Assembly (NCBI RefSeq): GCF_036884655.1
Contig: NC_088340.1
Coordinates: 4,241,501-4,305,500 of the forward strand
From: Musa acuminata AAA Group
Taxonomy: Eukaryota; Streptophyta; Magnoliopsida; Zingiberales; Musaceae
Length of the DNA stretch: 64,000 nucleotides
Direction: 5' to 3'
In this document: piece by piece, positions 1-10,259 of the stretch
Layout of the letters: each line of letters begins with the position of its first letter
How positions within the stretch are numbered: position 1 is the stretch's first letter
Made by a program: the position numbers and the translations under genes
Notes under the pieces: model-generated
What the model was told of the DNA's origin: nothing
Seen by the model: only the letters and a program-made list of their open reading frames with translations
The model's database searches: none

Positions 1-634
1 GTCTTAATTGTTAGCTCTTTCTCAAAGTTGTTTTCCTGAGTGCAGATTAGATTATTGTGGTACCTCTCTCTTGATAGGTCATGAAAACTTTATTTAGTAG
101 GAAGGTGATCTTGTAGATTGCAGCAAACAGAGACTTGGAACCTAATAAACCAAGCATTCATATATGATTTTGCTGATATTTATGCTACTTTTTCTTTTTT
201 AAAATAATGGAGAGGTGTACACCCATAAGAAAAATTATTTGAACCAACCGCCAATAGACAACTTAGAACAAGGATTCTGATACATAATATCTTGAAGATG
301 AAGAGGAAAATCAATCAGTAGGTCAAAGCTTAATTTTCATTTTTTTTACTCCTTGGGTTTAATTGTGTTCTTTGGATGTTTAATGTCAGTTTGAGATGGT
401 ATGGAATTATTAGCAAGTAGATATAAACTTAGCTAAGTCTCAGATGAGGTGATCCTAGAAACAATTTCCTAAATTCCAACTCTTCTTGCCTTTGACCTGC
501 AGTATTGGATACTATATATTTGATTGGAGATGATTCACTGGGGCTATTAAATTCAGATCAGGAAAAAAAAAAAGTCAAAATGATGCAAAAACAAGAATTT
601 GCATTCAATGATTGCCTTCTCTCTTTTCTCACAG
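1..634. other. No complete gene; possible intron or upstream part of the gene ending at 700
   Basis: AT-rich sequence with no long open frame. Acceptor-like sites such as the cag near 500 and the acag at 631-634 suggest intronic sequence of a plus-strand gene that enters from the left edge. Apart from the last of these, I could not define exons here. Confidence 0.4.
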
Positions 635-700
635 GATGACAATGGATGGAAAGAGAAACAAGTGTTTGGTGGCCTATCATCAAGAGAGTGGGTGGATTAA
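635..700 (+). CDS. Probable terminal exon of an unidentified plus-strand gene (partial)
   Basis: A pyrimidine-rich tract and acag at 631-634 form a good splice acceptor. The following 66 bases read, in phase 0, as DDNGWKEKQVFGGLSSREWVD and then TAA at 698-700. The composition (Trp-rich, charged, no low complexity) looks like a real protein C-terminus, and it is followed by AT-rich sequence suitable for a 3' UTR. The upstream exons are not identifiable in the window and I do not recognise the family. This could be a chance open stretch; length alone is weak evidence. Confidence 0.4.
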   Translation, partial: DDNGWKEKQVFGGLSSREWVD

Positions 701-2120
701 GAAAATAAAGCTTGATAGGTTGGACCTTAGATAATATTCTGATTTAGCTAATGGGCATTTACAAATGGCCTTATAATTGCTGCAGTGACCAAAGCCAAGA
801 TTGGGTCGGTGCAAGCTTATCTTGATGCCTGTAAACCCCAACACTAATGATATTTAATTTGTGTACAAGGTCTTAACAACATATAACATATCTTTCTCTT
901 TCGATGTCACAGAGATGATTGATTCTATGACATCTGTTGTGTATACAGCATACTTATCATTTGCCTCTGTAGCCATTTCTAGGGCCAACCCCAGCTTTAC
1001 TTCAGTGTGCTTTGTATTGTGTTAAGAACTGGATGATAACTTGTGTTCTTCATCTAGGGAATGTAAATTTGTGGTAACCTTCCAAGGAATGTTTTCATGT
1101 TCCATTAGGATTTTAAAAACCATCCTAATATCTCTATTTATTCATGCCTTAGCATTTGTTCTTATTGTCTCCCTTATAAGAACAAATGAGGGAGGTTGGG
1201 AAGGAGTAAACTAGTCATAGAAGCATATTTGAAAGTCAAAAAAATTAAATTTTAGTTATATAATATACTTGATAGTTTTTCACCTTTGTGGAGATAACGG
1301 TTGATAGATTTTTCATTTCATTATTTAATAGTGATCTCTATAATAGTTTTTTTTTTGCACTTAAATCTAATCTAACCAACATATATATGATTATCCAACC
1401 ACCAAATCCAAATCATCGGACAATTCATAGATGAAATCGTTATAATGTGACTAAAAATAATATCGGATGATCATCAATAAGACCATTGATAAAGATATTT
1501 TATCTGAGAGGAATATAGAATCAAGGATTCATAAGTTTATTAGATCATAATTTACTCTTAAAGATGATATTTGGAGCTCACTACCCATCGCACTAATGAC
1601 AAAATCTAACTTATTAGATTGACATTAGAAGGAGGGTTCTAAATCCTTGGCTCCTTTTCGAAAAAGAGCATTGATAATGATATTTAGTTCTATTATCTAA
1701 AATAGATAATTTCACACGAGTTGTACTAATGATAATAAAATATGACTTATGAATATCGGATCTTTCTCTCCGCAACACTTAACAAGGGACAGGATATAAA
1801 AATTATTTCTTTTTACCAACCAAACGATTCCTTGATCAATTCATTCATAAATATTTTAATGTTCGATTATGATAACGCCAATTATTTATTGAACCATCAA
1901 ATAATTATTAACAAGGGAGACACCCCGTGCCAATTTTCACGAGGGTATACTGATGCCCTCATCAAATTCTCCGTACCGAAGTCCCAACATCACCCTCCGA
2001 TCCACGGATCGAATGGTCCTTCGCTGGCTTCTTTTCACAAGGAAAAGGAGAAAGGATAAGGGCAAATGTGTACTTTCACATATGAAATACACGCATTTAC
2101 ACTCCACACGTTGCTGTTTC
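701..2120. other. Intergenic, AT-rich, with one perfect hairpin
   Basis: It probably holds the 3' UTR of the gene ending at 700 and the short 3' flank of the minus-strand gene at 2121-2711. A perfect 13-bp stem-loop sits at 1153-1188. No supported gene was seen; the small open frames at 1742-2059 and 1953-2768 lack family resemblance, and the second lies antisense to a real gene. Confidence 0.6.
1153..1188. repeat. Perfect 13-bp inverted repeat with 10-nt loop
   Basis: The arm CATTTGTTCTTAT at 1153-1165 is matched exactly by its reverse complement at 1176-1188, with the loop tgtctccctt between. It lies about 450 bases after the stop of the putative gene ending at 700, so it could be in a 3' UTR. 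No poly-U tail or family match was seen. Confidence 0.6.
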
Positions 2121-2711
2121 CTAAAATGGCTTCTGCCGCGGTCGTCGCCTCGCCGTCAAGCCGCCGTCCCACAACCTCACCACGCTTCCGTTAAGCGCCG
2201 TCATGTCCTGGTAACGGTACCATCCCAAGTCATCCGGCCGCCGCCGCTGCCGTGCCGTCAACCAATCCAACTGCCTGCCTCCATCCCACAGCGCCGTCGC
2301 CCGGCAGCCGACGCCGGGAACGCCGGCTTCTTCGCCCTCCTCGCTTTCGTCGTCGTCCTCCACCACGCCGCAGCCGTCGCGGGAGGCGCCGTGGTAGTAC
2401 GCCGTGAACGGTGCCTTGCCCGCGTTCGTTTCCTTCACGTGGCATCCGGACGGCTGCGCGATCGGTCGGAATTCCTTCCGATCGGTCGCCGCCGAGGCCT
2501 GCGGTTCGGCCCGCTCGGCAGGGAGGGCGGGAACGTTAAGTGGAGGAGGCGGAGGGGAGGCGTCGGATCTGGATCCGACGGTCCTGATGCCCCAGATGCC
2601 GAGCGCCGCGGCGAGGACTGCGGCCCACGCCCAGACCGAGCCAGCGGCGTAGCTGGGGAGGGAGTAGAGTCGCAGCGCCACCGCCTCGAGCGGCACTTCG
2701 AGCAGGTCCAT
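2121..2711 (-). CDS. Plant conserved hypothetical single-pass membrane protein, 196 aa, one exon
   Basis: One GC-rich uninterrupted exon runs from ATG (2711-2709) to TAG (2123-2121). The N-terminus begins MDLLEVPLEAVALRLYSLP and is followed by a hydrophobic stretch at about residues 25-45 that looks like a single membrane anchor. A proline- and acid-rich middle follows (DDDESEEGEE), and then a Trp-containing C-terminal part with WDGGRQLDW and LGWYRYQDM. The N-terminal block resembles a small plant-specific family of unknown function, from memory only. A TATATA lies at 2797-2802, 86 bases upstream of the ATG on this strand, a plausible TATA box. The antisense open frame across it is a shadow of the GC-rich codons. 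Confidence 0.75.
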   Translation of the reverse strand: MDLLEVPLEAVALRLYSLPSYAAGSVWAWAAVLAAALGIWGIRTVGSRSDASPPPPPLNVPALPAERAEPQASAATDRKEFRPIAQPSGCHVKETNAGKAPFTAYYHGASRDGCGVVEDDDESEEGEEAGVPGVGCRATALWDGGRQLDWLTARQRRRPDDLGWYRYQDMTALNGSVVRLWDGGLTARRRPRQKPF

Positions 2712-4179
2712 TTCCGGAACAACACCAACGCAGGGAGCGAGCGCGTACTCCGGGAAGAAACCTTCTGACCTGAGAACCGCGAACAGTCGAGCGGGATATA
2801 TAGAAGGAGACGAAATCTGGGCCGTTGAACATCACCGATGTGATGCGGAGACGCTGGGAACCGATGCCCTCTGCACGACCGCGTCTCCGCACTCGACACG
2901 TGGAATCCTGGTGGGGTTCCAAAGTGGGTCCCCCATGGAGCAGTTGGGTTGGAGGATTGGGTGCGAAGGTAACTTTAATCTATCCACGTCAAGCGTGGGG
3001 GCGCCTCCACGAAGACAGGCAACATCCTCTCTCCAAGCACAATCCCATCACTGATTCCCCGCGACGCACTATGCATGGCGGGTCCACGCTGTGAAAGCGC
3101 TGCATCCTGCTTAGTGGGGAACAGCCGATCCGCACTCGTGTGCCCTTTAGTCTACGGCGTGGATGAAGGTCAAAATAATCGTTGACTAAATCCCAGCGGA
3201 CGTCAGTCAACCTTTCGCAGAAATGGTCAAAATAAAAGCATCATCGATAAGCTCCAGACGTCTCCAACGATGGCGCCTGAACTCCCTCCCCAGCTCGGAC
3301 TCGAGAGCATCTGTATGAAGGCAACAGGTAGGGCGAAGGGCTTTGACGAAGTGATGCAGTTGTGTTCTCGACACAGGATTCTGATAGATTACGTTCTGAC
3401 ACTTTCTTCAGCAAAAAACGAATTAATAATTTCTAATTTACACTCTGACAACACATCATGCACTGTATGTAACATACAATCGAATCACCACATTTCAAGA
3501 CCTTTGTTCTGTGAGCTAAGCTTTTACTTCGGCTCCTCTGCTGTTGAAACGTGGAAAAGAAACGAGAGAACGTGGTGCTGCAAAAAGAGAAGAACATACA
3601 GTGAGTCACATTAACAAATCCATGTAATGACAAACAAAAAAGATGACTTGTGAGCTGCAAATTATAACATCACAAAATCAAACTACAAGCTTAAATTTGT
3701 GCGGTTGGGTTAAAGATTGAACGACGAAAAGAAAATATATTACTTATTGCCACTGTCAACTAAGCTAATTTTTTCTCTCAAAAAGAAACTAAAGCTACAA
3801 TTTTAGGTCCTAATAAGGCAACAGGGCATCGAAAACAATACTAGAAGAACACAGTACAATCAAGCAGTCACAAAAAAAAAAGGGGAAAGAAAAAGGTCTA
3901 ACAAGAGCATGCAGAATGTGCAGGTACATTGAAATCAAGGACCATACTTTGTGTGTGTGTGTTTACAGATAGATGAATCCTTAATCTTCAGTTCTAATTT
4001 CTTCCTTATACTTATCATCTTTTTAGAGATCTAAGAGTTGTTGCACCAATATCATGGAAAATGAATTAGTTCAGGCAGATATAATTCAAAAACAATAATC
4101 CACACTAGTGATATGTTAATCCAAGGATTTTTCGCTCATCGGGCAATTCTTCTAGAACAAGAGTTGCATGAAGAGAAAG
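2712..4179. other. Intergenic: promoter side of the 2711 gene and 3' flank of the CIP7-like gene
   Basis: The first 500 bases are GC-rich and hold the TATATA at 2797-2802. From about 3350 the sequence becomes AT-rich and probably includes the 3' UTR of the minus-strand gene ending at 4180. Short open frames here (for example 2825-3094 and 3270-3614) show no recognisable domain. Confidence 0.6.
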
Positions 4180-6938
4180 CTAAAGACGGTAAAGAGCAAA
4201 AGGAGCACCTTGTTCATAGAAGATCCTTCCCTCATGCAACACAACACTAGCAGACTGCCTTCCCATTTTGGAACCATCTTCTGTATCATCACCACCTTCG
4301 GATGCTGTTGAGGTGGATATCGAATCGTTCAGTCTCTTCTCAGCATTTTTGCTTTTGCTGCCAAATCTTAACAATTTCTTGAACACTTTTTTGATGTCCT
4401 TCAATGGTTGATCAGATTCATTAGTAGCAAAGACAAGTCTTTCAACACCGCCCCATTTCTTTCTTACTCTAGCAGCATCAGCTTCCGGCATCAGGTTAAG
4501 GTGGTGAGTGTTCCTGGTGTCTGAATTGCCTCTAGGAGAATCCACAGAGCCATCAATATCAGATGCCTCGTATACAGAAGAGATGGAAGGATGAATATGT
4601 AAGTCCCTTTCTCCTGGCACCTCATCCACATTCGAACAAGACTCATCAAAATTTGGAGTAAAAGCTGATGAACCATCATCTTGAGCCACATATTCATGAT
4701 CACCAGAACTTCCTAATTCATTTGTTCTTCCGAATTCTTCATCAGTGTTTCTGACCATATCTGCTGAATATTCTTGCTGATTCACCAACTTTTCATCATC
4801 CTCTCCATTACTTTGGCTCTCAGGAATCTTGGAAGCTCTCGATTTAGCAATGGAAGCACCAGCACCAGGACCTATGCCACCACCTCTCCTGAGGAATGTC
4901 TTAGGCTCGCCACTAATTTGGATCTTTTTAGAGGCAGTGTTTTGATTGTTCTCCCTTGGAAAGCTTGATAGAGCAAGACTAGAACTATCAGAATTTCGTG
5001 GTATGAGTTCTTTCAGTTCACCAAAACTAACAGAGCTGTTTCTCGTGTGATGAATCCTTGGCTGTCTTTCTTCCTTATAACTGTCTATACCTGCAGCAGT
5101 GCTCTTGCTTCGATCAAATGTCCTCCAGTCTGAATGAGTGGGTACATTTCCAAGTCGCGCCAGAGGCTTCATGTTTTCCTTCCTCAGGTCAGGTGACTCG
5201 CGAGTCATTTGTGCTGAAGGATATACAGACTGGATCCTTTGCTTTGTGAAAGTAGAGTGGGCAGTTCTTGAAGATCTAGGAACAAGTCCTGTCAAGTTTC
5301 GAGATGTCGAGGAAGATATACTTTTGCTAGATAAAAGCTTCCTTGTGCCAACTGTGCCAAGGGATTTGTGTTGGTCATATTGAGCCTGTTCATCAAGATA
5401 CTCCATATCATGCTGCAATGATAAAAGGAAGCAAGTCATTACGAACTTTTTTATTTCAATGAAACAATTGTAGTCTTTCATCCATATGAAAGGATGGTAG
5501 AACGAATACATCGAGATTGATGAAGATGTAACCACCAAGTACATGACAAATTTTAGTCTCATAAATAATAAAGCTTTATTCAGTCAGTCTCCTATTACAA
5601 GCGGGAAAGAAGTTTCTTATTAGTTTAAGATTCTAAGTTGAAAAGAAACAAGTTTGTCATTACACTACAACACAACCACAAGTTGAAGTGATCCTATCTA
5701 TCGAATTATTATCAAGAACAAGAGATAACTTAGTAAAGTTGAACCATGGCAACTTAGACAGTTGGATGGTCAGTATCAAAATGTTACATATTCGATCAAT
5801 TTTCAAGCATCAACTAAATTCTTGAATCCAAAGTTTTAGGCCTATGCAAACAAGAACATGGAAGATATAATGTATAAACCATTTAGTTCTGTGAAAATTT
5901 TCAGCAAGCCATTTCTATTGGTTAATCAAAAGTTTATATCTGTTGATGATAGAATAACTATGTGAATTTGTAGCAAGGTAAACGCAAGAGGTATAAATTG
6001 CAAAGAACGAGATAATCGATCATATTTTCTGTCAGAAGTACCTGCTCTCTGAATTCTATTGCAGAACGAACACTGAAACACCTCTGCTTTCGCAAGGAGT
6101 GATGGCCCAGAAGAACTGAATCCTTTCTGTCAGCAGAATCCCCAAATAGGACCTCTATCTCAGCCGATATTTTCTCTAAGCCATCCTCCATCTCCATCAT
6201 CACCTCTTTCTTCCGCACCCATTTCGCTGATCCCCGCTCTCGCCTCAGCTTCGCGTCCCGCATCTGCAAGTATTGCTCGTAAAGCCTTCCCTTTGAACTC
6301 CCTGACAGACTCTGTTTCATATTGTACTGCAAATTATCCACCATATTCAACAGCAAATCACCATCGAACTCTACCAAACCACTCGTAGGCTCTCCCGAAG
6401 ACTCCAACGGCATTTCGTCGAAGACCTCGTCCGCGCTATCTACCCGGTCGTCCCCGAGTCGGACTCCCCCTACGGAGCTCATCCGACAGCCGGAAGACCC
6501 AGGCCGACGAGCGGCGAACAGACTCTCCAACTCATCGGCCCTGGTCCGCAGCTCATGCATCACCTCTTGGTTACTCCTCTGCGGCCCCGAAGATTGGTAC
6601 CCTCCCGTCGGGACTTGGTTCATGGAGAAGGTCCGGCGGTGAGACCTCATGGAACAGCGACCGCGGTCACCGCGGCTTCTCTGATAATTGGGCGCGACTG
6701 GTCTGGAACCCTCGCCGGTATAAAGGCCCGCCAACGCTTGATTCGATCTACTCGACGGGGCAGTCTGCGGTACCAAGAATGAGCGTTCATATGCCGTCTT
6801 GGCGAGCATATGAACATCGTCGGGAGACGGCAGGTAGTTGAATGACCGTTTCGGGCTCGGGTCTTGACGTAGATTTGGTCGTCCACGTTGGAGCCGCCTC
6901 CGTGGACCTGCTCGCTCTATTTCTCCTGCATCTTGCAA
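4180..6938 (-). CDS. COP1-interacting protein 7-related protein, two visible exons, start unresolved
   Basis: Two exons join in phase 0: 6042-6938 (donor gtac after CAG) and 4180-5412 (acceptor ttgcag). The product is about 709 aa if read from 6938, or 666 aa from the first in-frame ATG at 6809. Exon 1 carries the block typical of CIP7-related proteins: a short coiled coil ([18 protein letters not shown]), then [16 protein letters not shown] and [10 protein letters not shown]. Exon 2 is Ser-rich and low in structure and ends with a basic cluster ([15 protein letters not shown]). The usual CIP7 N-terminal domain (FQLTPTRTRC type) is not seen, so this is a shorter relative or a 5' exon is missing. 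CIP7 is a nuclear COP1-binding protein in light signalling; transferring that role here is inference. An in-frame TGA lies three codons upstream of 6938, and an (AT)88 tract begins 30 bases further on. Confidence 0.8.
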
Positions 6939-6965
6939 TGCGCTTCAGCAACCGCCACGTTGCAA

Positions 6966-7146
<181 letters not shown>

Positions 7147-7249
7147 ATGCTTATTGTCAAATATGTGAGATTGTCAAGGAATATTACATGTATGTATCAA
7201 GAGTTTTTATAAGCTAAAAATATTGCATATATCTTTGTTGCTGTTTATT

Positions 7250-8260
7250 ATTTTTTGTCAAAAATAATACATCATATATCAGTAAAAGATTTCTTGTTGG
7301 GACCTAACTAGAAGGTCAAATATAAAAAATCATTGCATAAGTGTAAGATATTTTTGAGAAAATTTGATAAAGTAATTAAAATTTAAAAAATGGCACATTA
7401 TTCATGACATGAATAATTATTAAAAATAAAAAAATTTCTAAAATAGAAAAACACTGACATGTGTCTATTTGGATCCAATTCAAAAGTATCCTAAAATAAA
7501 TATTTTTGGATTCTATTTAAAAATAGTATATCATATATTAGTAAACAAAATTTTGATGGTCAAATTTTTACCAAGTATTTGGGATTTAATTAGAAGGTCA
7601 AATGTTAAAAAATTTGCATGAGTACATGATTTTTTAAGAAAAATTAAAAATTAGAAAATGATACATTATGCAAGACCTGAATAATTCTGAAAAATATCAA
7701 AACAATTCCTAAAATAGAAAAACATTGACATATATCCATCTAGATCTAATTCAAAGCTATCCTGAAACTTTCATGGTGTTTTCACAAAGCTTACTATATG
7801 ATAAACTATTTTTTATATTTTGGCTAAAAATAATATATTGCATATTAGTAAATTTTTTCTGATAGCCAAATTTTTACTAGGTGTTTAGGACATAATTAGA
7901 AGGTTAAATATCAAAAATCATTACATGAGTGCATGATATTTTTGAGAAAAAATAAATTAAAAATATTTAAAATTACAAAATGATACATTGTGCAGAGCCT
8001 AAATAATTTTAAAAATTAACAATAAAATAAAATAAATAAACACTAGCATATGTCTATTCAAATCCTATTAAAAGAAATTCTAAAATTTTTAAGACATTTT
8101 GACAAGTCTTGCTATGCAATATATTGTTTTTAGATTTTGACTAAAAACAATGCATCACATATTATTAAAACTTTTCTAATGGTCAAATTTTTTATCAAAT
8201 ATTTGGGACCTAATTTGAAGGTCAAATGCCAAATATTTTATTTTTATAAAGAATGCATAA
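7250..8260. repeat. Four diverged copies of an AT-rich tandem repeat, period about 260-317 bp
   Basis: The same order of words recurs four times: a gtcaaaaataat..atcatat..agtaa block starting near 7258, 7517, 7822 and 8139; then a 'gggacctaa.taGAAGGTCAAAT' block about 50-60 bases later in each copy; then 'catgagt..atgatatttttgaga' in the first three. The copies differ by many substitutions and small indels, so the array is old. No coding potential was seen. Confidence 0.75.
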
Positions 8261-9685
8261 AATATTGGTAATAAAACAATAAGTTTTCATAACACTGTTC
8301 AGAATAGTAAACATCAAATCAACCTAGAACTTTAGGTACATTAAATTTAGATTTTCTAAATTTAATTTTAGATTTTCTAAATATAATAAATTCATAATTT
8401 TATATTTTAAAAAAATAATTTTATAGAAATAGAGATAAGCTTTAAAGAACTCTTGAAGTTCTATAGTAAACAATCTAGCGATGATAGAATAGAAACTCAA
8501 ATAAATCGATATTATCGATAATGGAAGTCGATGCTCGTAAACAACTCAACCCTAAACATAATTATGCACAAAGTCAATTATACTTCGTGGGTGTGGAGTA
8601 TACTATGACAATAACGATGGAATAGGGATATTGGATAAAAAATTTAAACTAATTTTTTATCCAATTTAACATATGTGAACCCAATTTAATCATAGTGATA
8701 TTGGATAGTGTTTTAAAAAATGACACTATTTGAGTAATTTTAAAAATAACACTATATATATATATATATATACACACACTAATTACTTTGAAAATTTTAT
8801 TGTATCATGATCATTATGTTTATACTAATAATATAACGATAATAGTAGTAGTAGTATTATTATCATTAATTTTATGGATCTCCTCTTATATCATCAAAGG
8901 GTTGATGAAGGTGATTTGTAATAAAGAGCTCCATTGGACGGGATCCTTCAACTTCCCTTGTGTCTCTCATGGAGCATTTTGACTTCTAACGAAGCATTAA
9001 TTCGATGGAGAGGCTCATTCAATGTTGGTGATCTCCTTCTTGACCTGGCCTTGTCTGAAGGAAGAAAAGAATGGAGAGGTAATGATGAGGGAGAGACCAA
9101 TTAAAATTAGGATATCTCCAGGAAGAATCTAAAACATATGAGAGATCATAAAACTCGTGGTGAAGAGACATTTTAGACTTCTAGAGAGAGACAACACAAA
9201 GTCAACTCAGGTTTCAAAGTCTTCCTCCAACTTCATAGTCCACTTTTGTGGTTTTTGTTTGGGTCAGAGTGCATCCACTGCACTCGATGTTAATGAACCA
9301 TCAGAATGCAAGAAATTTAGACCGAGTATTCAGATGATTAGATGCGACAAGTCTTAGCCATTCAATCGGTTGAATTTGTATGGGTTGACTGTTTGGGAAT
9401 CCAATCTAGAAGGATAGATAGAGTATCAAAGATGGTGGCTCAGATCTTACCCGTTGACTCAACTTACTTATTTCCATGTGGAAACATACAAGTGAGGATT
9501 CTTAGTTGGTTTATGGGCTTAATGGGTGGCATCCAAGTTGACATCCATTCAGTGCCCAACACATCAAATGAATTGGCTTATTGTTTCAATCAAACTCTAT
9601 CTGCATCTAAATCTAAATCCAAACTCACATTTATCACTAATCGAAGCTTGATATATAGATAATCATATTCATCTTGTCTACTCTT

Positions 9686-9724
<39 letters not shown>

Positions 9725-9902
9725 GAGAGATCTTATCGAATATATACCTTCCAAATTAGTCTTAGAAGAATCACACCTTAACTAATCAAATGTATTGGAA
9801 AGTCAAGTGATGTTTTCTCTTGGATTTTTAATGTTATTATTGACATTTGAAATCTTGTATTACAACTAATAATATCATATGTGATGTCAAAGACTTTGGA
9901 TA

Positions 9903-9930
9903 ATGATGATGATGATGATGATGATGATGA
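9903..9930 (+). repeat. (ATG)9 trinucleotide microsatellite
   Basis: Nine ATG triplets in a row. They are in frame with, and open through to, the first coding exon of the WD40-like gene 357 bases downstream. Confidence 0.95.
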
Positions 9931-10259
9931 TCATTTGGTTTCATCAAACTGATCGAGGGTATGATGGTAAATATGTGCTACTTGGGGACACTAACGCACG
10001 CAACAGAAGAATAGAAGAAGCGACATCGAAAGCTACAGCTTTTGAAGACAGCTCTTCTCCACTCTCCCCTTTCTCCCCCACCGATGGGGCTCTAGGGAAC
10101 CGTAACGCTAGCTTCGATCCCTACCCCCGATCGGATCAGCCCCTGGCGTTTCCATCTCGTTTCTGGCCATCGGTGCTGGAGGCGGTGGCTGCAGAGGAGA
10201 GGTGCGCGCGCGCGGGAGGGGAGATAGTGAGGAGCCGCGAGATCGGCAGGTTCGCTCGG

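Noticed and set aside
1953..2922. Several long open frames across the 2121-2711 gene on both strands
   Set aside because: High GC content suppresses stops in all frames; only the frame starting MDLLEVPLEAV has family-like sequence and a membrane segment.
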